38,812 nt of DNA from Deltaproteobacteria bacterium (GCA_020353215.1 CP070692.1:168900-207711); one strand, 5' to 3'. Counted from the first letter of the stretch, positions 8,504 through 17,418 are shown. Numbers and translations are program-made. Notes: generated by a model not told the origin, from the letters alone.

Positions 8504-8683
8504 AAAGACTTTTGAGTTCCGTTTTACTTTCTTGATCAATTACGATTAGCTCTACACTTATTACGAGGAATCTCTTATTTGAGCGCTTATGGGGGTTTAT
8601 CCTTCCCCTCTGGCGTACCTAGCGGTTGAATATGCTGGATTGCGGAATCGGGACCTGACCAACGACACCATGGGGTTGCAGCG

Positions 8684-9058
8684 ATGTACGGGTTTCTAGC
8701 CGATGCGGTAATGATTCTGCATTTGAGCTTCATCCTCCTGGTTGTCTTTGGCGGTTTTCTGGTGCTTCGTTGGCAGCGTTTTGCTCTGTTGCATGTGCCG
8801 GCGGTCCTCTGGGCTCTCGTCATTGAGTTGCGACCAGGGACCCTCTGCCCGTTGACCCCTTTAGAGCAAACCCTGCGAATGCGAGCGGGGGAGACTGCCT
8901 ACAAAACCGGGTTTATCGATCACTATCTCGGGCCGATCATCTATCCGAACATGACGGCCCATGATCAATACGCGGCCGGTGTCGCCTTACTCTTCTTGAC
9001 GCTAGTGATCTACGTCGTTGTATGCTGGAAGTGGCGCTCGGCTCGTCAACGAAATTGA
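8684..9058 (+). CDS. DUF2784 family membrane protein
   Basis: 124 residues with three or four hydrophobic segments (about 5-27, 35-48, 100-117). It shows the DUF2784 pattern: the His in the first helix (ILHLSFILLVV), LRWQRFALLHVPAVLWALVIEL, the CPLTPLEQTLR motif, and HYLGPIIYP. It is an inner-membrane protein of unknown function. Full family length is present. No strong Shine-Dalgarno sequence was seen. It is preceded by the MITE-like element and is probably monocistronic. Confidence 0.85.
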   Translation: MYGFLADAVMILHLSFILLVVFGGFLVLRWQRFALLHVPAVLWALVIELRPGTLCPLTPLEQTLRMRAGETAYKTGFIDHYLGPIIYPNMTAHDQYAAGVALLFLTLVIYVVVCWKWRSARQRN

Positions 9059-9081
9059 TTCCTCTCCGCACCCCCAATCAC

Positions 9082-9109
9082 TTGCAATCGTGGAATTCCG
9101 TCTTATTTT
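9082..9109 (+). promoter_or_regulatory. Possible sigma-70 promoter for the small Cys-rich ORF
   Basis: TTGCAA, 16 bases, TATTTT. It lies just after the DUF2784 stop and about 50 bases before the small ORF at 9161. Moderate match only. Confidence 0.35.
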
Positions 9110-9160
9110 CGAAGAGAGAACACCAGTGACTGTAAGGCTGCAGAGAAAGGGGGGACCTCG

Positions 9161-9274
9161 ATGGAAGATATCTGCAAATGTATGGTGGTTACCAGTGATG
9201 ACAGTGTCCTCTGCGTCCAAGACGACAAGTGCTGTGAAGAAGTGCGTAAGAACCTTCAACCCCTTGAATGTTGA
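9161..9274 (+). CDS. Small Cys-rich protein (37 aa)
   Basis: The ORF MEDICKCMVVTSDDSVLCVQ continues to 37 residues, with six Cys (positions 5, 7, 18, 24, 25, 37) and many acidic residues. A purine-rich AAAGGGGGGA lies about 5-13 bases before the ATG and a strong intrinsic terminator follows at 9317-9349, so the unit has the layout of a small gene. The Cys pattern suggests metal binding or disulfides. I do not recognise the family. A non-coding RNA ending at the same terminator is the main alternative. Confidence 0.5.
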   Translation: MEDICKCMVVTSDDSVLCVQDDKCCEEVRKNLQPLEC

Positions 9275-9316
9275 TGGACTTTGAGGCCAAGATAGCCGTA
9301 AAACTATGAAATCGTG

Positions 9317-9349
9317 TACCACCGCCAACTCAGGCGGTGGTATTTTTTT
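9317..9349 (+). terminator. Rho-independent terminator
   Basis: A 10-bp perfect stem TACCACCGCC / GGCGGTGGTA with a 6-base loop, then seven T. It ends the small Cys-rich transcription unit on the plus strand, facing the convergent zinc-ribbon gene. Confidence 0.92.
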
Positions 9350-9361
9350 GGGCGAACCATT

Positions 9362-9691
9362 TCATGGGCGTGAGTGGGGCGAACGTTCTCCGCCGCAATA
9401 TGGACAGTAGCGGAAGTCTCCCGCCAAAGTGGCGCCGCAGCGAGAGCAGCGAGTTGCTTGCAGGTCAAGTGGAGGTTCCTGGGTTCTGCCGCTCTCGTCA
9501 GCAGTATGGCCGCAACGTTCGCACTGGACGAGGGGCTGGCCCTTACTAATTCGGAGAACGGGGATGAAGAAAAGAGACAAGTAGTTGTCAATGCGGATGA
9601 GGTAGGCCTGGCTCAGGCCACAGTTGGAACAGATGCGTGGCTGGACGTCTAGTCGTTTTTTCCTGGGGCCGATGCCTCCAATGAAAATCAC
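9362..9691 (-). CDS. Zinc-ribbon protein with four CxxC pairs
   Basis: About 109 residues from GTG at 9691. A TTG at 9700 is also open, but AGGAGG is only a base or two from it, while it is 10 bases from the GTG. Four CxxC pairs form two zinc-ribbon-like modules: CSNC with CERC, and a C-terminal CSRC with CPYC. Between the first two pairs is a hydrophobic strand region (YLSLFFIPVLRIS), a layout I know from small zinc-ribbon proteins of unknown role. No enzymatic motif. It is convergent with the small Cys-rich ORF and is separated from it by the terminator. Confidence 0.75.
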   Translation of the reverse strand: MIFIGGIGPRKKRLDVQPRICSNCGLSQAYLIRIDNYLSLFFIPVLRISKGQPLVQCERCGHTADESGRTQEPPLDLQATRCSRCGATLAGDFRYCPYCGGERSPHSRP

Positions 9692-9700
9692 CTGGCTCAA

Positions 9701-10360
9701 ACCTCCTGCACAGCATCAGGAGTTATTCCTTAATTATCACCATTCCAATCCGGCTTGTCCACACAGAAGGTCGTGCAGGGCTTTTCCCAAGAACTCTGTT
9801 TCGGAAGGGACAGATTATTCTTCCAACACTTGACTTCTCCATAACTATCGATAACCAGAGGCAGAGTTGACACCCTTGGATACAGAACATAGCCGAGACC
9901 TAGATTCCTTACTCGTTTGAGGCGTGCTCCTCAGGAGGTATTCCCTTATATTCGTCTCACCACGCATTTCCCTAATCACTTTGCCGAAGTTAGGATGGTG
10001 GCTGAGATCCTTAGCCCGGATGTTTCATGAATGGCCTGCTGCGACCGTTTTACTTGTCATCACGCTTCGCTGTCACTCATAGTCACTGGGTCACTGTGTC
10101 GTTTTATGCCAAAATCACGAAATCATGGCTTTGCCATTCCTGGTGATGGGTTTATCAAAGCGACCGAACGATTTGATGACGGGCGTTAGCCCAAATGACC
10201 TGATGACAACCTTGTCAGGTACGGTTCGGGTCCAATCCGGCGGTACCTTGGGACGATTGGACGGTGGCAAGTTCATCTCTATGGTCTCGCCACAGCAGTT
10301 CATGAAATATCCGAAGCTGGGCGATGTAAGTCTCTTCGACATAGGCAGAGGAGGAAAATC
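9701..10360. other. Intergenic region upstream of the BMP transporter operon
   Basis: No convincing ORF. It contains a copy of a dispersed repeat at 10041-10106 (core CGCTTCGC, GTCACT, ATAGTCA, then GTCAC and GTCGTTTTAT). Further GTCA/TGAC-rich stretches at 10155-10220 may be degenerate copies. The promoter of the transporter operon must lie here, but I see no strong -35/-10 pair. Confidence 0.5.
10041..10106 (+). repeat. Dispersed intergenic repeat (GTCACT family), copy A
   Basis: Shares the order CGCTTCGC - GTCACT - ATAGTCA - GTCAC - GTCGTTTT with the reverse complement of 20103-20170. Both copies are in non-coding DNA about 10 kb apart and in opposite orientation. Similarity is partial, with small gaps. 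Confidence 0.6.
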
Positions 10361-11542
10361 ATGCTCCGAAGAATGTTGCGACTCTGTGTGGTAGTTCTAC
10401 TGGTTTTGGGTGTTGGATGTGCCAAAGAGGTGGAGAAGAAACCATTCGTCGTCGGAATGCTGCTGGTTGGCCCTTACAACGATCGGGGATGGAGCCAGGC
10501 CCACTACGATGCCGGTCTCTACTTAGAGCGCAAGCTTCCCGACGCCAAGATGCTCTATCTCGACAAGGTCAATCCAGCCGACAGACCCGGTCTGACCCTA
10601 CCTCAGTTAGTGGATGATCTGGTGGCCAAGGGTGCCAGGCTCATCATTGCCAATTCGGACGACATGACAGACGGCGCCCGGGAGGCGGCTAAACAACATC
10701 CGGAAGTAACTTTTATTCATGTCTCAGGCGATGACGTTCTTACCGGGAAAGCGCCGCTTAATCTGGGGAACATCATGGGACGCATGGAGTATGGGAAGAT
10801 GATGGCAGGCTTTGTTGCCGCCCTCACTACCAAAACAGGAAAGATCGGCTACCTGGGACCCCTCATCAACGAGGAGACGAGGCGGTTGGCGGCATCCTGT
10901 TATTTGGGCGCAGCCTATGGCTGGGAAAAGGTTCGCAAGCGTCCTCTGAGCGAGCTGAAGTTCAAGGTGAGCTGGATTGGATTCTGGTTTAACATTCCCG
11001 GGGTGACCGCTGATCCGACCCAGGTGGCGAATCGCTTTTTCGACAGTGGCCATGACGTGGTCGTCTCCGGCATCGACACGACTGAGGCTCTGGTGGTGGC
11101 CATGCAGAAGCGGAGAGCAGGGCGCCAGGTCTGGGCCATTCCATACGATTACGAGGGGGCGTGCGAGGGTGCCGATGAGGTCTGCCTGGGAGTGCCTTAT
11201 TTCAACTGGGGACCGGCGTATCTGCAGACCGCCAGGGCGGTGAAAGATGGGGGCTGGAAACAGGCCTGGGAATGGAATGGTCCTGATTGGAAAGACATCA
11301 ACAACCACGACACCAGCGCGGTCGGGTTCTTGGTCGGCCCGGCACTGTCACGAGCGGCAAACGAGGAGCTGGCCAGATTTACCCGGGGGTTGGCCACCGG
11401 AAAGATAAATCTGTTTCGGGGTCCGCTTTTCTATCAAGACGGCTCGATATTTCTCAAGGAAGGTGAAACTGCTACGGACCAACAGGTATGGTATATGAAG
11501 CAACTGCTTAAGGGGATGGAAGGGGCCAGCAGCCCGAAGTAA
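10361..11542 (+). CDS. BMP-family ABC transporter substrate-binding lipoprotein
   Basis: 393 residues. A lipoprotein signal peptide ends near C20 (VLGVGC). The mature protein has the BMP/PnrA signature: VVGMLLVGPYNDRGWSQAHY at about 30, GARLIIANSDD, HVSGDD, and GKIGYLGPLI. Family members (PnrA/TmpC, Med) bind purine nucleosides in several bacteria, so a nucleoside or related compound is the best guess. The start is fixed by AGAGGAGG seven bases upstream. It is the first gene of a four-gene importer operon. Confidence 0.92.
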   Translation: MLRRMLRLCVVVLLVLGVGCAKEVEKKPFVVGMLLVGPYNDRGWSQAHYDAGLYLERKLPDAKMLYLDKVNPADRPGLTLPQLVDDLVAKGARLIIANSDDMTDGAREAAKQHPEVTFIHVSGDDVLTGKAPLNLGNIMGRMEYGKMMAGFVAALTTKTGKIGYLGPLINEETRRLAASCYLGAAYGWEKVRKRPLSELKFKVSWIGFWFNIPGVTADPTQVANRFFDSGHDVVVSGIDTTEALVVAMQKRRAGRQVWAIPYDYEGACEGADEVCLGVPYFNWGPAYLQTARAVKDGGWKQAWEWNGPDWKDINNHDTSAVGFLVGPALSRAANEELARFTRGLATGKINLFRGPLFYQDGSIFLKEGETATDQQVWYMKQLLKGMEGASSPK

Positions 11543-11545
11543 GCG

Positions 11546-13012
11546 GTGAAAATGAGAATAGAGTTTCAGGATATTCACAAATACTACGGTCGAGTGCGAG
11601 CCAACGCCGGGATCAGTCTGGTGCTGGAACCCGGCCGGATTTATGGGCTCCTGGGAGAGAACGGCGCAGGCAAGACGACCCTGATGCGAATGCTCGCCGG
11701 GCACACTCAACCCAGCCGTGGCCGTATACTTTTCGACGGAGAGTCGGTGGGTCGACTTAGTCCTTCCCGCGCCCTCGGTATGGGGGTGGGTATGTTATAC
11801 CAGGACCCCCAGGATTTCCCCGCCCTGACGGTCTGGGAGAACTTCCGCCTGGGAGGGAGGAGAAGAGACAAGAGGAATGCTATCCAACGCTTACAAGAGC
11901 TAGGAGACCGCTTTCACTTCCGGCTTCCTCCGGAAGAGAGGGCCACGGAGCTCACTGTTGGCGAGCGACAGCAGCTGGATTTGCTTCGGCTCCTGGACTT
12001 GGGTGCTAACGTGCTGATCCTGGACGAGCCTACGACAGGTATCTCCGTAACCCAAAAAGAGACGCTGTTTGCCGCCATGAACCAACTAGCGAAGGATCAG
12101 GGGCGAACAATCATCTTTGTCACCCACAAGTTGGCCGAAGCAGAAGAACTCTGCCAGGAGATTCTGGTGTTGCGGCAGGGCAGACTAGCGGGACAGTTGC
12201 TGCCGCCATTCCGTTCGGACGAACTGGTGGATTTGATGTTCGGTTCCGAGTCTGGTGCAGGTGGTGAGGCTGGGCCAAAGCTTCAGCCGAACAAGAACCC
12301 CTTCCTCAGCTTAGAGCACGCCCAACTGGTTGGCGAGAAGTATGCACTTAGCAATGCTTCCCTCTCCATTCGTCCGGGAGAGATCGTGGGCTTGGCCGGG
12401 CTGGAAGGAAATGGACAGGAACTCCTGTTGCGCAGCCTGGCCGGTTTGACCCGGGTAGCAAAAGGCCGCATCATTATGGGTGGCGAGCAACTGCAAGGGC
12501 TCCCGTACGTTAGATTCCGTCAGGCGGGTATTCATTTCTTTCCGGCGGCGCGGTTGGAAGAGGGGTTGTTCCCGGATCTTAGCCTCGTAGAACACTTCCA
12601 GTTGGCCTTCCCGACTGCGCGAGGTAATCCTGTCGAGCGCTTGTCTGAAGAAGGCATCAGAAGATTTCGCATCCATGCTCAACCCTTTGCCTCTGCTAGA
12701 ACTCTCTCCGGTGGAAACCAACAGAGGCTGTTGCTGGCGCTCATCCCAAAGCAGATAAAATTGCTACTTCTGGAGCACCCAACCCGAGGACTGGACCAGG
12801 GCGCGGGAAAGCTTGTATGGCACCATCTGGCCGAGAGGTGCCGTCAAGACACCTCACTTATTTTCTCGTCTGCCGACCTGGAAGAGATAAAGACCCACAG
12901 CCACCGGATACTGGTGTTCTATAACCGGCGACTGGTAGCCGACCGACCAAGCCAATCCATCAGTGTGGAGGAGATGGGACGCCTCATGGCCGGTCAGGCA
13001 ACGGCGGCTTAA
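11546..13012 (+). CDS. ABC transporter ATP-binding protein, two fused nucleotide-binding domains
   Basis: About 488 residues, in RbsA/NupA-type arrangement. Domain 1 (about 1-235): Walker A GENGAGKTT, degenerate signature ELTVGERQQ, Walker B VLILDEPTT, switch His VTHK. Domain 2 (about 250-488): a degenerate Walker A-like GLEGNGQELL without Lys, signature LSGGNQQR, and Walker B LLLLEHPT. One active and one weak ATPase site is usual for this class. The start may be GTG 11546 or ATG 11552. The gene follows the binding protein after 3 bases and the permease gene begins 3 bases after its stop. Confidence 0.93.
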   Translation: MKMRIEFQDIHKYYGRVRANAGISLVLEPGRIYGLLGENGAGKTTLMRMLAGHTQPSRGRILFDGESVGRLSPSRALGMGVGMLYQDPQDFPALTVWENFRLGGRRRDKRNAIQRLQELGDRFHFRLPPEERATELTVGERQQLDLLRLLDLGANVLILDEPTTGISVTQKETLFAAMNQLAKDQGRTIIFVTHKLAEAEELCQEILVLRQGRLAGQLLPPFRSDELVDLMFGSESGAGGEAGPKLQPNKNPFLSLEHAQLVGEKYALSNASLSIRPGEIVGLAGLEGNGQELLLRSLAGLTRVAKGRIIMGGEQLQGLPYVRFRQAGIHFFPAARLEEGLFPDLSLVEHFQLAFPTARGNPVERLSEEGIRRFRIHAQPFASARTLSGGNQQRLLLALIPKQIKLLLLEHPTRGLDQGAGKLVWHHLAERCRQDTSLIFSSADLEEIKTHSHRILVFYNRRLVADRPSQSISVEEMGRLMAGQATAA

Positions 13013-13015
13013 CCA

Positions 13016-14062
13016 ATGTTCTCAAAAACGAGCCTTGCCACCTCCCTGGGCCGGTTGGTGGCCGCGCTCGTCCTTGCTCTTGTACTCACCACGCTCATCG
13101 TTTTGATTGCGGGAGCGCCTCCCTTGCAAACCCTTGCCATCCTTGTCGTGGGCGGGCTGGGTTCCGCCGCAAAGCTTGCTCAAGCAGCTGCGGTCTGGAT
13201 TCCGTTGGTACTCTGCTCTTCGGCTCTCCTGCTGACCTTCGCAGCCGGACTCTGGAATATTGGAATTGAGGGACAAATAATCCTCGGTGCTGTGTTTGCC
13301 ACTGGCTTCCTGCGACCATTTCCTGATGGTGGCAGTTTCCTGCTGGTGATGGGCGCACTCATGGCGGGCATGATCGGCGGTGCTTTGTGGGCACTTGCGG
13401 CGGGTTTGTTGCGGACCTGGGGCCGGGTACACGAGATCTTCGGCGGTCTGGGCTTGAATTTCGTCGCCCTGGGTCTCACTCTTTGGCTGATATTCGGACC
13501 GTGGAAACGTCCGGGCATTGCTTCCATGAGCGGCACTGAACCGCTTCATCCGACCCTCTGGCTCGAGGCTTTGGGAGGATCGTCTCTGAGCCCGGTTAGT
13601 CTGTTGCTGGCACTGACGGTCTTCTTACTTGTGGCCTTTGTTCTCAGCTCTACCCAGTGGGGACTTCGCCTTAAAGCAGTGGGGCAGAATCAAGATGCCG
13701 CGTTACTCTTTGGGCTTAACCCGCAAGTGCGCATTCTGGAGGCCATGGTTGGATGTGGAGCACTGGCCGGACTTGCCGGAGCCCTGCAAGTGGTCGGTGT
13801 GTACCACCGGTTACTGCCGGCCATCTCCAGCAATTACGGGTACACAGCCTTACTTGTGGCAATGCTGGCTTCGTTTCGGTCCCAGATCGTTCCGGTCTTA
13901 TGTTTCTTTTTCGCAGTGCTGAACGTGGGCTCCATTCAACTACCCCTCCAACTCAAACTGGACTCATCCCTGGCTGGTGTCATTCAAGGGGTTCTGGTCC
14001 TGTCTTTCTTCCTTGTGCAAGGTTTCGAAGAGCGTTTTCGAGTGCTGAGGAGGACCGAATAG
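13016..14062 (+). CDS. ABC transporter permease (BMP/nucleoside-type), first subunit
   Basis: 348 residues, about 8-10 hydrophobic helices. It contains the family landmarks NIGIEGQIILGAVFATGF, the cytoplasmic coupling region LRLKAVGQNQDAALLFGL, and GALAGLAGALQVVG. It is homologous to the YufP/NupP type of BMP-transporter permease and would form the membrane channel with the next gene. It shares one base with the next start codon (TAGTG). Confidence 0.92.
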   Translation: MFSKTSLATSLGRLVAALVLALVLTTLIVLIAGAPPLQTLAILVVGGLGSAAKLAQAAAVWIPLVLCSSALLLTFAAGLWNIGIEGQIILGAVFATGFLRPFPDGGSFLLVMGALMAGMIGGALWALAAGLLRTWGRVHEIFGGLGLNFVALGLTLWLIFGPWKRPGIASMSGTEPLHPTLWLEALGGSSLSPVSLLLALTVFLLVAFVLSSTQWGLRLKAVGQNQDAALLFGLNPQVRILEAMVGCGALAGLAGALQVVGVYHRLLPAISSNYGYTALLVAMLASFRSQIVPVLCFFFAVLNVGSIQLPLQLKLDSSLAGVIQGVLVLSFFLVQGFEERFRVLRRTE

Positions 14063-15045
14063 TGGATTTTCTGGCGCTTACCCTGGCTGGCATCCTATCG
14101 GCAGGCGCTCCCATCGTCCTGGCCACACTGGGAGAAACTTTGACCGAGAGGGCGGGCGTCATCAACCTGTCTCTTGATGGCACCATTTTGCTGGCGGCCA
14201 TGACGGGATTTGTACTGGCCTTGCTGAGCGGTAACCCCTGGTTGGGCCTTCTGGCCAGTACCGCAGTGGGTGCGACTTCGGCTGCCGCCGTCGCACTGTT
14301 GGGGCTGGCATTGGCCCGTTCGCAGCTGGCCGTGGGCTTCATTCTCACCCTCCTTTGCAGGGATCTGGCCTATTTTCTCGGTCACAACTACGCCCGACAA
14401 CTAGGACCCGAACTGCCGGTCTGGTCAATCCCCGGCATACGTGACTTACCGTTCGTTGGTCCCGCGCTCGGCTACCAGAGCCCTGTGGTCTACCTCAGTC
14501 TGTTGCTGACGTTCTTTCTCTGGTGGTGGCTTTTTTCGACCCGAGCCGGCCTGGAACTACGGGCTGTTGGAGAGCAGCCCTGGGCGGCCTTTACCAGGGG
14601 TATCAGAGTTCAACGACTGCGTATAACCTATACCTTGCTTGGCGGGGCTCTGGTGGGAATGGCAGGAGGGGCATTCTCTCTCGCTGTCAAGCCAGGGTGG
14701 GGTCGGCCCCAGGGCGCTGAGGGAGCTGGGTGGATTGCCCTGGCCATAGTCATCTTTGGCGGTTGGCATCCCCTGAGAGCTGCCCTCGGAGCTTACCTTT
14801 TTGCCGCTCTGCAAGTTCTCGGCATCCATTTGCAGGAACTATTCCCCATGCTGCCGGCGTCTCTGTTTCAAGTGGCGCCTTTTCCTGTTATGATATTAAC
14901 CTTGCTGCTGGTGAATGTGGGCACGGCCAACTGGTTCCGGGACCTGACGCTTCGGTATCCCGGTCTCAAGAAATGGTTGAATCGCTGGCAGGTGACGGCC
15001 CCGGCAGCTCTGGGACGAGATTTTCGACCGGAGAAAGAGGCGTGA
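14062..15045 (+). CDS. ABC transporter permease (BMP/nucleoside-type), second subunit
   Basis: 327 residues from the GTG at 14062, which overlaps the stop of the previous gene (TAGTG). The reading frame is open further upstream, but that part lies inside the first permease gene and is not homologous. Motifs: TLGETLTERAGVINLSLDG, the coupling region LELRAVGEQPWAAFTRGI, and GGALVGMAGGAFSL, all typical of YufQ/NupQ-type permeases. About 8-9 TM helices. It completes the four-part importer. The substrate remains unproven. Confidence 0.92.
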   Translation: MDFLALTLAGILSAGAPIVLATLGETLTERAGVINLSLDGTILLAAMTGFVLALLSGNPWLGLLASTAVGATSAAAVALLGLALARSQLAVGFILTLLCRDLAYFLGHNYARQLGPELPVWSIPGIRDLPFVGPALGYQSPVVYLSLLLTFFLWWWLFSTRAGLELRAVGEQPWAAFTRGIRVQRLRITYTLLGGALVGMAGGAFSLAVKPGWGRPQGAEGAGWIALAIVIFGGWHPLRAALGAYLFAALQVLGIHLQELFPMLPASLFQVAPFPVMILTLLLVNVGTANWFRDLTLRYPGLKKWLNRWQVTAPAALGRDFRPEKEA

Positions 15046-15162
15046 TGGGGGTAAGACGGGTGGCAGGAGGTGGCGACCTCTAAAGCGGGCCTGGATCGAA
15101 CCATTACTTGGATCCATTATGCTCGGAAGCGTTTCTCATTAAGGGGAGGTCAAGAAGTCGGG

Positions 15163-15576
15163 ATGCTAACAAAAAAAAGCAGATACTTGATGTTATTACT
15201 CGTGCTGGTGACGTCAGTTGCGAACTGTGTTTCCGCTGGAGACCGGAAGCTTGCTGAGAGGGCTGTTGACAAGATTGTTGAAGGAGAGACCGAGGGGTAT
15301 GAAATCGCCGAAGTGTTAGGTTATCCGGAGCAGATATTGACTCTGGACAGAACTAGTCTGAACGGTTATCTCAGCAGAGTCATTCCGACCGAATCAACGG
15401 AGACAATGCTACCGGAAGGTCAATACCAAGTATGGACCTACAGCAACTGGCGATACGTCCCAGGCCCAATTCTTATCCCTAGTCACGAAACATCTCGTTT
15501 TAGCGTACTTGTCATCAACAGTAATGATGTTTGTGTGAAGAGATTCTTTGTCGAGAAGGCACGATTAGGAGATTAG
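15163..15576 (+). CDS. Small exported protein of unknown function
   Basis: 137 residues from ATG 15163, with GGAGGT 12 bases upstream. An N-terminal signal peptide (about 1-25, hydrophobic core LMLLLVLVTSVANC) probably ends at VSA before GDRK. The Cys in VANC lacks a clean lipobox. The mature part has an acidic helix (RKLAERAVDKIVEGETEGYEI), then short strands (QYQVWTYSNWRYVPGP). I do not recognise a family. It lies between the transporter operon and serA and is probably transcribed alone. Confidence 0.65.
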   Translation: MLTKKSRYLMLLLVLVTSVANCVSAGDRKLAERAVDKIVEGETEGYEIAEVLGYPEQILTLDRTSLNGYLSRVIPTESTETMLPEGQYQVWTYSNWRYVPGPILIPSHETSRFSVLVINSNDVCVKRFFVEKARLGD

Positions 15577-15837
15577 GTATTGCTAATATAGTATTATGCT
15601 TTCAGTAGTAATTCATTTCTCGATCCCAGCTGCCTTCGCAAAAACCTTACGCACCAGCATCGCCTAGTCCTTTGTAAGCGATATGATGTGCACTTGGATC
15701 AGGGATCGTTCTACTCAGTGGTGCGCCCCGACAGGAAAACCCTCATTATAGGCTTGCCTTCCAGCACTGATCCCCCTAACATAGCTCGGATCTGGCGATA
15801 AGACTGCGGAGACCAGCACGTTGAGGAGGAAACTTCT

Positions 15838-17418
15838 ATGCGGATTCTCGTATGCGACGGACTCCATCGTAAGGGAGTGAAAATCTTTGAAAAGGCCAAA
15901 GGAATCGAAGTAGAGGTGCACGAAAGGCTGGGAGCCAAGGACCTTCTGGAGGCGATTCAACCCTGTGAAGGTGTGGTGGTGCGCAGTCGCACTAACATAG
16001 ACCGGACGGTCTTGGAAAATTCACCGCGTTTACGCGTGATCGGGCGCGCCGGCATTGGCGTTGACAATATAGATCTCGAGGCAGCAACCCAACGCGGCAT
16101 CTTGGTGATGAACACTCCCGGGGCCAACGCTGTGGCCGCTGCTGAACATGCGATGGCCCTGATGTTGGCACTTTCACGACATATTCCCCGAGCGGATCAG
16201 TCAGTGCGGGATGGCAGATGGGAAAAGAAGAAGTTCGTGGGGACCGAACTCTACAATCAGACCTTGGGCATTATCGGGGTCGGACGCATTGGTTCGATCA
16301 TGGCCAATCGGGCCCAAGGTATGAAAATGAGGGTGCTCGCATACGATCCCTACGTCTCGGCCGAAGTGGCCGCAAAGCTCGGGGTGGAGTTGGTGCCTCC
16401 ACAGAAGCTCTTCCGGCAATCGGACTTTATCAGCATTCATACGCCTTTTACTAAAGAAACACGGGGGCTGCTGGATGAAACCGCCTTCAAGACGATGAAA
16501 CGGGGAGTGCGCATCATCAATTGCGCCAGAGGGGGCATCATCGACGAGAACGCCCTCTACCAGGCGATTAAGAAGAGAAAGGTGGCAGGGGCAGCACTGG
16601 ACGTGTTTGAGGAAGAGCCACCAGTGAATAATCCACTACTTTCATTACCCCAAGTGATCGCAACGCCCCATCTGGGCGCTTCCAGTGAACAGGCGCAGGT
16701 CAACGTGGCCACTGCCATTGCTGAGCAGATGGTGGATTACTTGCAGAACGGGTTGATCAGGAATGCGGTAAATATGCCTTCCATGAGCCCCAAAATGGTG
16801 GAGCAGATCCAGCCCTATATGCTCCTGGCCGAACGTCTGGGCCGTTTCCTGTCCCGCTACTTCCGGGGCAACGTGCGCAGGCTGAAGGTTGGCTATGGAG
16901 GTGATCTGCGGGATCTGGAATTAGCACCGGTGACCAACGCGGCCCAGAAAGGCTTTCTCGAACGGGCACTGGCTGAAGAGGTCAATCTGGTTAACGCACC
17001 GGTGATCATGAAAAACAGGGGAATCCAGGTAGACGTGGCCACGTCGTCCGATGCCCGCGGATATGCAGGACTCATCACCCTGGCCGTGGTAACGGACAAA
17101 CGGGAATCTCGGGTGGCAGGCACGGTGTTCCCGGCTCCCGAGTGCCGCATCGTCGAGATTGATGACTACCGCATGGAGGCTCCTCTGGAAGGACGCATGC
17201 TGCTCATTTCCAATTACGACCGGCCCGGTGTGATCGGTTTTATCGGCACAACCTTGGGTGACCATCAGGTTAACATTGCCGATATGCATCTGAGCCGAAT
17301 TCGCAGTAAAGGAACGGCCATTTGCCTGGTCACCGTGGACAACCCGGTGTCCTCAGAGGTTCTCCAGGCCCTCAGGGATCAAGAAAACATCATCGAAGCG
17401 ATGATCATTGAGGTCTAG
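15838..17418 (+). CDS. serA: D-3-phosphoglycerate dehydrogenase, long ACT-domain form
   Basis: 526 residues, the standard length of the type with an extra intervening domain plus ACT. The substrate-binding N-terminus (VVVRSRTNIDRTVLE) is followed by the NAD-binding fold with GIIGVGRIGSIMANRAQGM, the catalytic Arg in NCARGGIID, Glu in DVFEEEPP and His in ATPHLGASS. The allosteric-substrate-binding domain is at about 320-450 and the C-terminal ACT domain at about 453-526 (LISNYDRPGVIGFIG). It catalyses the first step of serine synthesis. The ACT domain may bind serine. GAGGAGG lies ten bases before the ATG. It is convergent with the next gene, with only 42 bases between stops. Confidence 0.96.
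   Translation: MRILVCDGLHRKGVKIFEKAKGIEVEVHERLGAKDLLEAIQPCEGVVVRSRTNIDRTVLENSPRLRVIGRAGIGVDNIDLEAATQRGILVMNTPGANAVAAAEHAMALMLALSRHIPRADQSVRDGRWEKKKFVGTELYNQTLGIIGVGRIGSIMANRAQGMKMRVLAYDPYVSAEVAAKLGVELVPPQKLFRQSDFISIHTPFTKETRGLLDETAFKTMKRGVRIINCARGGIIDENALYQAIKKRKVAGAALDVFEEEPPVNNPLLSLPQVIATPHLGASSEQAQVNVATAIAEQMVDYLQNGLIRNAVNMPSMSPKMVEQIQPYMLLAERLGRFLSRYFRGNVRRLKVGYGGDLRDLELAPVTNAAQKGFLERALAEEVNLVNAPVIMKNRGIQVDVATSSDARGYAGLITLAVVTDKRESRVAGTVFPAPECRIVEIDDYRMEAPLEGRMLLISNYDRPGVIGFIGTTLGDHQVNIADMHLSRIRSKGTAICLVTVDNPVSSEVLQALRDQENIIEAMIIEV

Larger units (their letters stand above)
8322..8590. mobile_element. MITE-like element, 269 bp
   Basis: Terminal inverted repeats of 21 bp (8322-8342, ATAAGCGCTCAAATAAGGGAT; 8570-8590) differ at one position. 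The interior has no credible gene but carries two copies of the C-run/G-run repeat in opposite orientation, so the whole unit could fold on itself. No clear target-site duplication is seen. Size, terminal repeats and lack of coding capacity fit a non-autonomous transposable element. No matching transposase is in the window. Confidence 0.6.

Noticed and set aside
8330-8539. 69-codon minus-strand ORF with PPNPPFAKGG-type peptide
   Set aside because: It is the translation of the C-run repeats inside the MITE-like element, a well-known false gene pattern.
13753-14061. Upstream extension of the second permease frame
   Set aside because: It lies wholly inside the first permease gene in another frame; the GTG at 14062 gives the family's normal N-terminus.
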